Below, one piece after another: positions 44,115 through 53,163 of a DNA stretch of 64,000 bases. Location: contig NZ_CP011663.1 in the NCBI RefSeq assembly GCF_001020205.1, forward strand, positions 2,790,001 through 2,854,000, given 5' to 3'. The stretch comes from Clostridium sporogenes (GTDB lineage: Bacteria; Bacillota; Clostridia; Clostridiales; Clostridiaceae). The translations under genes and the position numbers were made by a program. The notes beneath the pieces were generated by a model. It saw nothing but the letters and a program-made list of their open reading frames with translations. It had not been told where the DNA came from and did not search any database. Every line of letters starts with the position of its first letter. The first letter of the stretch is position 1.

Positions 44115-45281
44115 GTGACTTTATTTTTTTATATAATGTTATTTTTAATATTTATTTTATTGTTTAAGCTTTTTAAAAATGAAAATATAATAATAACCTT
44201 TTTATGTTCAATTTTAATCATATATATTATTATAGCACCTAGGTTTTGTATAGAAGCTACTTTATCCGGTGCTAAGTTATTTTTTTATAAAGTTTTTCCT
44301 TCTTTATTTCCTTTTTTAATACTAACAAACATAATAATAAATTATGGTGGAGTACATATATATTCTAAAATATTTGGGAAAATTCTATGTACACCCCTAA
44401 AGCTGAAAAAAGAATGTAGTTTTCCCCTAATAATAAGTGCCCTTTGCGGCTATCCTTTAGGAGCAAAATACTCCTGTGATCTTTACCAAAATGCTGATAT
44501 TAATTTTCCTACTTTAGAACGACTTGTAAATATAGCCTCTAATGCTGGTCCTTTGTTTATAATTGGATCTGTAGGTACTTCTATGTTAGGTAATCCTTAT
44601 GCAGGATATGTATTACTCTTATCCAATTATATTTCCTGTATTATAATAGGTATTATTCTACCTAATAGAAATACTAAAATATATAGAGATTTTAAAGAAA
44701 ATTTAAAAGTGCCAAATAAAAACATAGGTGAATCTTTAAAAAATAGTATTGACAGCGCTATAAAAACTTGTATAGGTGTAGCAGGATTTGTAATACTATT
44801 CTCTTTATTACTTAATATATTAAAAAATAATTTTCTTTTTAAATTTTTATTAAATAAGTTATGTATTTTCTTTAATATAGATAAAAACCTAATAGAAGGA
44901 TTCCTATTAGGCTTAGTAGAAATGACCAATGGATGTTATTTAATTTCCACAAGTTCTATTGATATATCTAAAAAATTAATATTAATAAGCTTCTTATTAG
45001 CTTTTAGTGGATTTTCTATAATATCTCAAGTTTACTCTTTTACTTATAAACAGGGTATAAATATTAAAAGATATATAAAAATAAAATTTATACAAGGACT
45101 TATAGCCTCTACAACCTGCGTTATCTTATATAAAATACCTATATTTTCGATGTATTTAGATACTTTTACAGATAAAAATACTCATTTAATTTTAAGTAAC
45201 AATTTATTATTTATATTTATTTTACTACTTCTAATTGTACCATTAATAATATATTATATAAAATTTTCAAATAAAATTTAA
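44115..45281 (+). CDS. ylbJ: Sporulation integral membrane protein YlbJ
   Basis: Polytopic membrane protein needed for normal spore cortex formation in Bacillus. 388 residues with about ten hydrophobic segments. Family-like blocks are VFPSLFPFLILTNIIINYG (about 63-81), SALCGYPLGAKYSCDLY and NASNAGPLFIIGSVG (from about 110 to 155). The start is GTG with AGGAG upstream. It follows tmcAL by 59 bp in the same direction. It ends exactly one base before the convergent stop codon of the next gene, with no terminator between. Confidence 0.9.
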   Translation: MTLFFYIMLFLIFILLFKLFKNENIIITFLCSILIIYIIIAPRFCIEATLSGAKLFFYKVFPSLFPFLILTNIIINYGGVHIYSKIFGKILCTPLKLKKECSFPLIISALCGYPLGAKYSCDLYQNADINFPTLERLVNIASNAGPLFIIGSVGTSMLGNPYAGYVLLLSNYISCIIIGIILPNRNTKIYRDFKENLKVPNKNIGESLKNSIDSAIKTCIGVAGFVILFSLLLNILKNNFLFKFLLNKLCIFFNIDKNLIEGFLLGLVEMTNGCYLISTSSIDISKKLILISFLLAFSGFSIISQVYSFTYKQGINIKRYIKIKFIQGLIASTTCVILYKIPIFSMYLDTFTDKNTHLILSNNLLFIFILLLLIVPLIIYYIKFSNKI

Positions 45282-45806
45282 CTATTTTATATTTCTTAAT
45301 TCCTTTATATTTTCTCTTATAGTATCTGTTTTTAGCTCTACACTTTCTTCTAAAGAAGCCGTAAAGGCTTCTAAATTTTTTCTTAATATACTTATCATTT
45401 GTTGAGATTTTTCTTCTATTTCTCTATCTAAATCCGTCAATAATTCGTCTGCGTAATCCCTAGCCCCTACTCGTATATATTTAGATTCTTTTTCAGCATT
45501 TTTTATTATGGTTTCTGCCTTAATATTTGCTTCTCTTGTTATACTATGATTCTCTATTTGCTTTTTAAGTATTATTATATTTTCCTTTTTAATATGTTCT
45601 GCTTCTTCCATAGCTTCGGTAAGTATTCTTTCTTTTTCCTCACATATCCATTGAGCCTTTTTAAATTCATCTGGAAGACAATTTATTATCTTATCTAGTA
45701 CCTCTAGGGATTCTTTCTTATTTATAGTAACTTTTCCTGTTAAAGGAATACTTGAACCTGATTCTATTAGTTCTTCTAGATATGCTAAAAGCTTAATAAC
45801 ATCCAT
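45282..45806 (-). CDS. Coiled-coil protein of the coaD region
   Basis: 174 residues, mostly predicted alpha-helix and coiled coil (about 60-170, rich in E/K/I), with an N-terminal segment MDVIKLLAYLEELIESGSSIPLTGKV that recurs in Clostridium homologues. It resembles the stator subunit (F0 b-type) helices and is sometimes labelled ATPase, but there is no nucleotide-binding motif or membrane anchor. It forms an operon with coaD and rsmD (12-bp gap). Function is unknown; a DivIVA-like or scaffold role is possible. Confidence 0.7.
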   Translation of the reverse strand: MDVIKLLAYLEELIESGSSIPLTGKVTINKKESLEVLDKIINCLPDEFKKAQWICEEKERILTEAMEEAEHIKKENIIILKKQIENHSITREANIKAETIIKNAEKESKYIRVGARDYADELLTDLDREIEEKSQQMISILRKNLEAFTASLEESVELKTDTIRENIKELRNIK

Positions 45807-45818
45807 TAAGTAACCCTC

Positions 45819-46313
45819 CTAAATACATTCCTTTTTATGGTTTATCTTTTTTTTAATATCTGGTATTATTTCATCTGGTACCAAATCTTTTATACATCCA
45901 CCAAACATAGCTACCTGCTTTACTGAGGATGAACTTAAATAAGAATATTTTGCATTTGTCATCATAAATACTGTTTCTATATTAGGATCTAATTTATTAT
46001 TCATAAGAGCCATCTTAAATTCATATTCAAAATCTGACATGGTTCTTAGTCCTTTAATTATAACCTTAGACTTCTTTTCCTTCATAAAATCTATTAAAAG
46101 ACCACTAAAACATTGCACTTCTACATTTCTATGGTTCTTAGTAACCCTTCTTATGATTTCTACTCTCTCATCTACTGAAAAAAGTCCCTTCTTTTCTGGA
46201 TTTACAAGTACCGCTACTATTAGCTTATCACAAACCTTAGAAGCTCTTTTAATTATATTTAAATGTCCCTTAGTTATAGGGTCAAAACTTCCTGGGTACA
46301 CTGCAGTTTTCAT
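45819..46313 (-). CDS. coaD: Phosphopantetheine adenylyltransferase
   Basis: Fourth step of coenzyme A synthesis, transferring AMP from ATP to 4'-phosphopantetheine. 164 residues from the ATG at 46313. The start KTAVYPGSFDPITKGHLNII carries the T/HxGH motif (TKGH) of the nucleotidyltransferase superfamily, and the C-terminal block YSYLSSSSVKQVAMFGG is the family's conserved substrate loop. The frame extends 20 codons upstream into rsmD, but family starts and the AGGAGG favour 46313. Confidence 0.96.
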   Translation of the reverse strand: MKTAVYPGSFDPITKGHLNIIKRASKVCDKLIVAVLVNPEKKGLFSVDERVEIIRRVTKNHRNVEVQCFSGLLIDFMKEKKSKVIIKGLRTMSDFEYEFKMALMNNKLDPNIETVFMMTNAKYSYLSSSSVKQVAMFGGCIKDLVPDEIIPDIKKKINHKKECI

Positions 46314-46314
46314 T

Positions 46315-46872
46315 TTAATCCTCCTTAAATTTATAAAAACAAACGGTAGTGTTTCCATATTTTCTATGATCAAATAATTTTATTCTTTCAGTTCCCTCAT
46401 ATATTTCTTCTGAAGAATCTATTTTTGTAACTATTAATCCCTCTTTATCTAATAATTCTTTTTTATCTATGTTCTCCATAGCTGGAGGAATCATTTCTTT
46501 TGCGTAAGGAGGATCTATAAATATTAAATCAAAAACTATAGATTTCCTAGCAAATTCTTCTAGAGCGCTATAAGCATCCATATTAAAACTCTTGCACAAA
46601 TCTTCAAACTTTAAATTTCTAATATTTTCTCTTAATAAAGGATAGGTTTCAGGACTTTTATCTACTAAATAAGAAAACTTCGCTCCCCTACTAGCTGCCT
46701 CCAATCCTAAACTTCCTGTTCCTGCAAAAACATCCAAAACTCTAGATCCATATACCTGATTTTGTATTATATTAAATATAGATTCTTTTATTCTATCCAA
46801 AGTTGGTCTTGTAACACTACTTTGAGGTGATAATATTTTTCTGCCTCTAGCAGATCCAGAGATAATTCTCAT
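46315..46872 (-). CDS. rsmD: 16S rRNA (guanine-966-N2) methyltransferase RsmD
   Basis: 185 residues of the RsmD family. MRIISGSARGRKI at the N-terminus, the AdoMet-binding glycine motif VLDVFAGTGSLGLEAASRGA (about 44-63), and the catalytic DPPY motif (LIFIDPPYAKE, about 118) are present. Adjacent to coaD by one base, so coupled; this pairing is standard in Firmicutes (ylbH-ylbI). Confidence 0.95.
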   Translation of the reverse strand: MRIISGSARGRKILSPQSSVTRPTLDRIKESIFNIIQNQVYGSRVLDVFAGTGSLGLEAASRGAKFSYLVDKSPETYPLLRENIRNLKFEDLCKSFNMDAYSALEEFARKSIVFDLIFIDPPYAKEMIPPAMENIDKKELLDKEGLIVTKIDSSEEIYEGTERIKLFDHRKYGNTTVCFYKFKED

Positions 46873-47131
46873 GAAAATCCTCCTTATTATTTGTTATTTA
46901 ATAATTTATTCTAAGACTAGCTTCACTAATACTGTTATTCTATTATATTAAAATTATTCACATACAATGGTAGCGCAAGCTATTAATAATTTCCTCTAAA
47001 TCTCACATTTAAAAATCTTTTTCTTATAAATAAGCCAGATTGGAGTGTAAAAATAACTTAATCCTTATTATTTTAACATATAAATTATTACCATACAAAA
47101 TTATTTATAGTAATTTGTAGAAATATGTTTT

Positions 47132-49171
47132 CTAATTAAAACATATAAACTTAGAATTATTTTTTATTTTGGTCTTTACTTCTTCTTTTATTTTATTATC
47201 CTCTTCACTATTACTATCTATTATCTTTTTGCTTTCAACATTAGCTATTTTGAGCAAATGTATATCCTCTATTACATCAGCTAAAAGTAAATTACTAGAA
47301 CCATGCTGTTTAAATCCAAATATCTCTCCTCCACCTCTTAACTTTAAATCTTCCTCTGCCACAAAAAAACCATCATTACTACTTTTCATTATTTCCATTC
47401 TTTTTCTTATAATATCATTTTTCACTTTAGCAATTAATATGCAATAGGATTTATATTTTCCTCTACCTACTCTTCCTCTTAATTGATGAAGTTGAGCTAA
47501 TCCAAATCTCTCCGCATTTTCTATAATCATTAAAGTAGCATTAGGTACATTTACCCCTACTTCTATAACAGTCGTGGATATTAAGGCTTTTATTTTCCCC
47601 TCTTTAAATTCCTTCATAATGGCATCTTTTTCTTTTCCTTTCATTTTACCATGTAAAATAGCAATTTCCACTTCTTTAAAATAATCCGCTTTCAAATCAT
47701 TATATAATTTTTCTACAGAATTTAAATTCAATTCTTCCTTTTCTTCTACTAGAGGACAAACTATATATACCTGTCTCCCATCATTTATTTCTTTTAGTGC
47801 AAAGTTATACACTCTTTTTCTATAGCTATCATTTACATAATATGTATCTATCTTTTGTCTTCCAGGGGGGAGTTCATCTATAATAGATAAGTCTAAATCT
47901 CCATATAAGCTCAAAGTAAGAGTTCTTGGTATAGGGGTTGCACTCATAACTAAAGTATCTATACTTCTTCCCTTATTTAACATTTTACTTCTTTGCATAA
48001 CCCCAAAACGGTGTTGCTCATCTGTTATAACCATACCTAAATTATAAAATTCTACATCATCCTCAATTAAAGCATGAGTACCTATTATTAAATCTATTTC
48101 TCCTTTTTTAAGCTTTTCTTTTATCTCTTTTTTTAAAGATGTTTTTACACCTCCTACTAAAAGTTCTATATTTAAATTAAAATCTTTAAATAATTTTAAA
48201 GCTTCTTCATAATGTTGAATTGCTAATATTTCTGTAGGAGCTAACATTACTCCTTGATATCCATTTTTTATTACATTAAAAAGACAAATTAAAGCTATAA
48301 TAGTTTTACCACTACCTACATCTCCCTGTAAAAGTCTATTCATTGGTTTTTCTTTTTTTTGATCTTTAAATATTTCCTCTAAAACTCTATTTTGAGCATT
48401 AGTTAGTTTAAAAGGTAATGTTCTTATAATATCACTTGTTTCTTCTGAAACTTTAAAACCTATCCCCTCTGTAGCTGTTTTCAAGTATTCCTTTAAAGAA
48501 GCTATTTTTAAACAATATGCTAATAACTCTTGAAATTTTAATCTTCTTATAGATTCTTCTAACTCTTTCTGATTTTCTGGCTTATGTATAGTTCTTATAG
48601 ACTTGTCTAAGGATATAAACTTATATTTTTCTATAATCCATCTAGGTAAATTCTCACCTATAGCAATATTTTCTAAAGCACTATTTACAAGTTTTATTAA
48701 CAAATTATTTTTTAAGTCTCCCTTTAAAGGATATTTAGGAATTATTTTTCTTTCTTCTACTTTTTCTGCATATTTATTCTTTAATATTTGAGGATTATTT
48801 ATAGTTAAATTTCCCCTATATTCTCTTAAACTTCCCTGAAGTATATATTCTTCACCTACTTTAAAGTAATTTTTAATATAGGGTTGATTAAACCAACTAC
48901 CAACTATAGCTTTCTCTCCATCATTAAATATAATTGTAGTTAAAATTTTACCTGTTCTTGTTCTCACATCTCTTTTTATATTTTCTACCTGCACTTTAAT
49001 TATTACTTTTTTATTTGCTAACTTATCTTTATTATAGTTATCTATAAATTCATAATCTCTTGGAAAATACAAAAGTAAATCCATTATATTAAATATCATG
49101 CATTTTTCTAATTGTTCTTTAGTTTTAGGACCAACTCCTTTTAAAGTAGTTATAGGACTATATACATTCAT
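47132..49171 (-). CDS. recG: ATP-dependent DNA helicase RecG
   Basis: Branch-migrating helicase that remodels stalled replication forks. 679 residues. The N-terminal wedge/OB domain has PITTLKGVGPKTKEQL at its start. The helicase core has LLQGDVGSGKT (about 285), the Walker B-like DEQH box (DEQHRFGV, about 379), SATPIPRTL, and the RecG-specific C-terminal HQLRGRVGRG. Length is normal. Transcribed toward rsmD. Confidence 0.97.
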   Translation of the reverse strand: MNVYSPITTLKGVGPKTKEQLEKCMIFNIMDLLLYFPRDYEFIDNYNKDKLANKKVIIKVQVENIKRDVRTRTGKILTTIIFNDGEKAIVGSWFNQPYIKNYFKVGEEYILQGSLREYRGNLTINNPQILKNKYAEKVEERKIIPKYPLKGDLKNNLLIKLVNSALENIAIGENLPRWIIEKYKFISLDKSIRTIHKPENQKELEESIRRLKFQELLAYCLKIASLKEYLKTATEGIGFKVSEETSDIIRTLPFKLTNAQNRVLEEIFKDQKKEKPMNRLLQGDVGSGKTIIALICLFNVIKNGYQGVMLAPTEILAIQHYEEALKLFKDFNLNIELLVGGVKTSLKKEIKEKLKKGEIDLIIGTHALIEDDVEFYNLGMVITDEQHRFGVMQRSKMLNKGRSIDTLVMSATPIPRTLTLSLYGDLDLSIIDELPPGRQKIDTYYVNDSYRKRVYNFALKEINDGRQVYIVCPLVEEKEELNLNSVEKLYNDLKADYFKEVEIAILHGKMKGKEKDAIMKEFKEGKIKALISTTVIEVGVNVPNATLMIIENAERFGLAQLHQLRGRVGRGKYKSYCILIAKVKNDIIRKRMEIMKSSNDGFFVAEEDLKLRGGGEIFGFKQHGSSNLLLADVIEDIHLLKIANVESKKIIDSNSEEDNKIKEEVKTKIKNNSKFICFN

Positions 49172-49339
49172 AAACTTCCTCCTATATAAAGGATTCTATA
49201 GTAAATAACAAATTCTTCTAAATTTAAGATAAATATTCCTTCTAAAAAAACTTTAACCTAAACTAAGAATCCCTTGCCAATATTATTTTTTATAAAGAAG
49301 TAATAGAAATTTAAATTGTATAAATAAACTTTAAATACA

Positions 49340-49366
49340 ATAAAAAAAGCCCTTAGGCTTTTTTTA
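49340..49366 (-). terminator. Intrinsic terminator at the 3' end of the fakA-like gene
   Basis: A 10-bp stem AAAAAAAGCC/GGCTTTTTTT with CTTA loop and T-run in minus sense overlaps the stop codon of the upstream gene by a few bases. Confidence 0.75.
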
Positions 49367-50989
49367 TTCTACAGACATTATAAAATAATATAATGGTTGT
49401 TTTCCATTATAACATTGAATATCTAAATCTTCATATTTTTCTTCTAATTCTTCTATAAATTCTTCTACCTTTTCTTCATCACAATCTTTTCCATAGAATA
49501 TACTTATAAGTTCACTGTCTTCACTTATCATTTCTTCTAAAACAGCTTTTGAAACTTCAAAAATATCCTTTCCTACTTCAGATATTTTACCTTCTATTAA
49601 GCCTAGTATATCATTTTCTTTAATTATTTTTCCGTCCATTTCCGTATCCCTAACTGCATAAGTTATAGATCCTGTAGCTACTGCCTTTATAGCTTCATTC
49701 ATATTATCTTCATTTTCTTTTGATTCTGCCTCTGGATTAAACATTGTTATGCTTGTTATGCCTTGTGGTATAGTTTTTGTAGGTATAACTATTATATTTT
49801 TTTCTGATAACTCTGCTGCTTGTGTTGCTGCCATAATTATATTTTTATTATTTGGTAGTATAAATATATTTTCTGCATTTATTTTATTTATAGCCTTAAC
49901 TATATCCTCTGTACTTGGATTCATAGTTTGACCGCCTTCTATAACTTCATCTACACCCAAATCTTTAAATATTTCTGTTATGCCTTCTCCTAATGCTACA
50001 GATATAAATCCATATTTTTTTAATTCGCTGTCTTCTTTTTCCAGTTTATTTTCTTCACTATTCATGTCTATTATATGTTGATGTTGCTCTCTCATGTTAT
50101 CTATTTTTATTTTAGAAAGTGGTCCAAGCTTTATAGCTTTAGAAAGTATATCTCCTGGATCATTTGTATGAATATGAACCTTTACTAAGCCATCTGCAGC
50201 CACTACTATCATAGAATCTCCTAAAGGTTCTAACTCACCTTTGAATTTATCTACATCTACATTTTCTGCCATAACAAAAAATTCTGTACAATATCCAAAT
50301 TCTATATTTTCTTCATATTGTTGAACTTTAGTACTAGTATTAAAGACTTTGCTTTCTCCGCCTACTTCCACTTCAAGATCCTTATCCAATGCCTCTAACA
50401 TTCCCTGTAATATTATTAATAAGCCTTGACCACCTGCATCTACTACCTTTGCCTTTTTTAGTACAGGAAGCATATCTGGTGTTTTATTTAATACTACTTC
50501 ACTATGTTCACAAACATCCTTTAGTAAAGAAGTTACATTCTCTGCTTCACTTTTTACCGCACTCTCTCCTGCAGCTCTTATAATTGTTAGTATAGTCCCC
50601 TCTGTAGGTCTCATTACAGCTTTATAGGCAGACTTTGATCCCTCTAATAGTGCATTTGCAAATTCCCTTGCATCTACCTCATCCTTATCCTCTAGACCTT
50701 TAGATATTCCTCTAAATATTTGAGATAGTATAACTCCTGAGTTACCTCTGGCTCCCATAAGAGCTCCTTTAGCTACTTTTTTAGCTATTTCTCCTATTGA
50801 CTCCTTCTTTAATCCTTCTATTTCTTTTACCGCAGATCTAAAGGTCATAGACATATTTGTTCCTGTATCACCATCTGGTACTGGGAAAACATTCAGAGAA
50901 TTTACAAATTCTTTTTTTTCTTCTAATTTGTTACTCCCATTTATCACCATATTATAAAAATCTGCACCTTTTATTTTTATATGTTCCAT
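49364..50989 (-). CDS. FakA/YloV-type fatty acid kinase (DhaL-like) protein
   Basis: 541 residues. The N-terminal DhaL-type ATP-binding domain has NVFPVPDGDTGTNMSMTF (about 28-45) and MGARGNSGVILSQI. A central section with VVAADGLVKVHIHTNDPGDI (about 255-275) and a C-terminal DegV-like/EDD-type domain follow. In Staphylococcus the homologue FakA phosphorylates FakB-bound fatty acids. The gene is paired with the Asp23 gene 14 bp upstream, the standard yloU-yloV arrangement, and precedes recG. Confidence 0.9.
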   Translation of the reverse strand: MEHIKIKGADFYNMVINGSNKLEEKKEFVNSLNVFPVPDGDTGTNMSMTFRSAVKEIEGLKKESIGEIAKKVAKGALMGARGNSGVILSQIFRGISKGLEDKDEVDAREFANALLEGSKSAYKAVMRPTEGTILTIIRAAGESAVKSEAENVTSLLKDVCEHSEVVLNKTPDMLPVLKKAKVVDAGGQGLLIILQGMLEALDKDLEVEVGGESKVFNTSTKVQQYEENIEFGYCTEFFVMAENVDVDKFKGELEPLGDSMIVVAADGLVKVHIHTNDPGDILSKAIKLGPLSKIKIDNMREQHQHIIDMNSEENKLEKEDSELKKYGFISVALGEGITEIFKDLGVDEVIEGGQTMNPSTEDIVKAINKINAENIFILPNNKNIIMAATQAAELSEKNIIVIPTKTIPQGITSITMFNPEAESKENEDNMNEAIKAVATGSITYAVRDTEMDGKIIKENDILGLIEGKISEVGKDIFEVSKAVLEEMISEDSELISIFYGKDCDEEKVEEFIEELEEKYEDLDIQCYNGKQPLYYFIMSVE

Positions 50990-51003
50990 TTATGACTTAC
51001 CTC

Positions 51004-51354
51004 CTAAACTCTAACACCCTGAACATTTACAGTAATACTGGAAACTTTAAGTCCTGTATAGTTTTCTATGTTATATCTTATCTTTTGTATAATATTATTA
51101 GCTATTACAGATATTTTAGTTCCGTATTCTACTATTATATATAATTCTATGTTTAATTTATCTTCAACAGCACGAATTTTAACACCTTTATTAAAACTTT
51201 CTCCTTTAATCAATTCCCAAAGACCATCTGTTGCATTCTTAGATGCCATTCCAACCACACCATAGCATTCCATTGTAGATACACCTACAATATTAGCAAC
51301 TACATCTTCAGCATAATCTATATGTCCATATTCATTAGTTAACTTTCCTATCAT
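51004..51354 (-). CDS. Asp23/Gls24 family envelope stress protein (YloU)
   Basis: 116 residues of the Asp23/Gls24 family: GHIDYAEDVVANIVGVSTMECYG near the N-terminus, and a hydrophilic C-terminus ending VSSITVNVQGVRV, which is typical of the family. AGGAGG stands upstream. It probably forms an operon with the fakA-like gene. The divergent gene rpmB starts 197 bp away. Confidence 0.9.
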   Translation of the reverse strand: MIGKLTNEYGHIDYAEDVVANIVGVSTMECYGVVGMASKNATDGLWELIKGESFNKGVKIRAVEDKLNIELYIIVEYGTKISVIANNIIQKIRYNIENYTGLKVSSITVNVQGVRV

Positions 51355-51465
51355 GAAAGAAACCTCCTTATATTATCATATAGTTTATTTTATATTAAAT
51401 GAAGGATTTATTCAAGGAAATATATTATTATTAATGCTTTTTTTGCTATATTCTAAACTATTTAC

Positions 51466-51495
51466 TTGCATATAGCATATATTCTGTGGTAAAAT
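51466..51495 (+). promoter_or_regulatory. Probable promoter of rpmB
   Basis: TTGCAT (51466-51471), 18-base spacer, TAAAAT (51490-51495), about 57 bases before the rpmB ATG. Confidence 0.45.
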
Positions 51496-51551
51496 TATTA
51501 ATGTTTGAATTGAGAAGTATAAACTTCACAATTTTAGGGAGGTGTTTTTAA

Positions 51552-51743
51552 ATGTCAAGAAAATGCGAGATATGTGGTAAAGGCGTTGTTTACGGTGTTC
51601 AATACAGCCATTCACATCGTCAATCTAAAAGATCCTTTGCTCCTAACATAAAGAGAGTTAAAGCAATAGTTAATGGAACTCCAAAAAGAGTTCATGTTTG
51701 TACTAGATGCCTACGTTCAGGAAAGGTACAACGTGCTATATAA
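51552..51743 (+). CDS. rpmB: 50S ribosomal protein L28
   Basis: 63 residues: MSRKCEICGKGVVYGVQYSH with CxxC and a second CTRC near the C-terminus (zinc-binding type of L28), plus the basic RSKRSFAPNIKRVKA segment. GGGAGGTG upstream of the ATG. Divergent from Asp23 and convergent with spoVM. A strong bidirectional terminator follows. Confidence 0.96.
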   Translation: MSRKCEICGKGVVYGVQYSHSHRQSKRSFAPNIKRVKAIVNGTPKRVHVCTRCLRSGKVQRAI

Positions 51744-51744
51744 C

Positions 51745-51783
51745 ACAAAAAATGCAGTTGTTTAAACAATTGCATTTTTTATT
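51745..51783. terminator. Bidirectional terminator between rpmB and spoVM
   Basis: A 17-bp nearly perfect inverted repeat (51747-51763 with 51764-51780, one mismatch) with A-run before and T-run after. It serves both convergent genes. Confidence 0.85.
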
Positions 51784-51792
51784 TTATGTTTT

Positions 51793-51867
51793 TTATTTTT
51801 TAACTCTTTTTATTTTTTTTATTATATTTGATAAAAACTTGGGAAGCTTTATTGCAACTATTTTCAT
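51793..51867 (-). CDS. spoVM: Stage V sporulation protein SpoVM
   Basis: 24-residue amphipathic peptide MKIVAIKLPKFLSNIIKKIK plus a short basic tail. It keeps the KLPKFL core of SpoVM. SpoVM binds the convex forespore membrane and organises spore-coat assembly with SpoIVA. GAGGTG lies 7-12 bases upstream of the ATG. The location between rpmB and the thiN-rpe-rsgA-prkC series is the conserved Firmicute position of spoVM. It is too short for usual gene callers. Confidence 0.92.
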   Translation of the reverse strand: MKIVAIKLPKFLSNIIKKIKRVKK

Positions 51868-51990
51868 ATAACACACCTCTACATAAATTAATTCTTTACT
51901 AGGTTTTATCAATAAATAAAAACTGTTATAAAATTTAACAGCTGTATAATAAATATATATATCATTATAAATTGCTATTTTATATTAACG

Positions 51991-52146
51991 CTATCTGCAC
52001 TTATTCATTATCCACCAACCTATATATATAAGTCCAAATCCCACTGCTAAAAGCCATCCCCATATAGGTACTATAATAGTAACAACTATTCCAAGTCCAA
52101 TAGAACCAACTATAATTCCTAATTTTTTGTTACTTTTTCTTCCCAT
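51991..52146 (-). CDS. Small two-helix membrane protein (51 residues)
   Basis: ATG at 52146 preceded by an excellent GGAGGG. Stop TAG at 51991. The sequence has a basic start MGRKSNKKLG and then two hydrophobic segments (IIVGSIGLGIVVTIIVPIWG and WLLAVGFGLIYIGWWIM) separated by only a few residues, so a membrane hairpin, and it ends NKCR. I do not recognise the family. It sits beside spoVM with the same orientation (123-bp gap), so a sporulation link is possible but unproven. Confidence 0.7.
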   Translation of the reverse strand: MGRKSNKKLGIIVGSIGLGIVVTIIVPIWGWLLAVGFGLIYIGWWIMNKCR

Positions 52147-52517
52147 ACATATATGCCCTCCTATAGCTTATATACTATAATATGCAAACCTATTCAAGAA
52201 TGTGAATATTAAAAAATTCATACCTTAGATTTAATTTTAGCGCCTCAAATATAAAAAAACACACTCATAAACCAATTCATTTTACTAAAAAATTGCAAAA
52301 TTTGCTCGTATGGTTTATTACGTGTATTTTTTATCTTTACTATATTAAAATCAAGTCTATTTTAAGACACCCTAATTTTATTTTTGTATAGAATTTTTAA
52401 AAATATATACTTTTTTTCTAACAATATAAAATTCATTTCATTGATAAAACTTATCATATAGCCATCATCAAATAATTTTAGTTTGAAGTAAAATTTGTTA
52501 CAAATTCATGCTAAACT
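52147..52517. other. Intergenic region between thiN and the small membrane protein
   Basis: 371 bp. It contains the probable terminator of the long priA-to-thiN transcript (52252-52335) and no gene. Confidence 0.5.
52252..52335 (-). terminator. Probable terminator after thiN
   Basis: An imperfect long stem (about 13-15 bp, AAAAAACAC..ATAAACCA against TGGTTTATTACGTGTATTTTTT) with a large loop. T-rich on both sides. Some mismatches make it weaker evidence than the other terminators. Confidence 0.5.
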
Positions 52518-53162
52518 TTAATCATCACTATCTTTGCTTATAATAACAATTAACGTTCCACTCTTAATGTGTATATGTAATTCTTTATCCGTAAATTCAT
52601 TTGAAGTTGTTAAGGTATCTCCCATTTTTAATGTATAGTTTTCTAATGGAAATTTAGCATTAAAAAGTGTAACTCCTTCCACATTAGAACCATAAGCCTG
52701 TAATGAAAAATAATTTGATTTTCTAGGTTTTAATGAAATATTTTTATCTGTTAAAAATATTTCATTATTTTCATCCTTTATATAGGCTTTTATATTATTT
52801 TTTAAACATATTTCTAAAAATCCTAAATTTCCTAATATATGATCTATTCTATTGCCTATACACCCTAATAAAGCTATAGTATCCGCTTTAAGATCTATAG
52901 CCTTATTTAAAGCTACCAACCCATCTGTAAAATCTTTATCCTTTGGATATTTGTCCATATACACTCCCTTTTTTTTAAAATAAGAAAACGTTTTTTTATC
53001 TATGGAATCCATATCTCCTAATATAAAATCAGGTGTTATACCATATTCATAAAGGCAATTAGCACCGCTATCCGCACATATTATATAAGAACAATCTTTC
53101 ATTTCTTGTTTCAAAAGTTCTTTAGAAGGTGCCTTCCCCCCTGCTATTATTATTACCTTCAT
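52518..53162 (-). CDS. thiN: Thiamine pyrophosphokinase
   Basis: Transfers pyrophosphate from ATP to thiamine. 214 residues with IIIAGGKAPSKELL at the start, the metal-binding ILGDMDSIDK (about 47-56), YPKDKDFTDG (about 74) and GCIGNRIDHILGNL (about 99-112), all diagnostic for the family. Last gene of the priA-thiN series, one base after rpe. Confidence 0.95.
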   Translation of the reverse strand: MKVIIIAGGKAPSKELLKQEMKDCSYIICADSGANCLYEYGITPDFILGDMDSIDKKTFSYFKKKGVYMDKYPKDKDFTDGLVALNKAIDLKADTIALLGCIGNRIDHILGNLGFLEICLKNNIKAYIKDENNEIFLTDKNISLKPRKSNYFSLQAYGSNVEGVTLFNAKFPLENYTLKMGDTLTTSNEFTDKELHIHIKSGTLIVIISKDSDD

Positions 53163-53163
53163 T

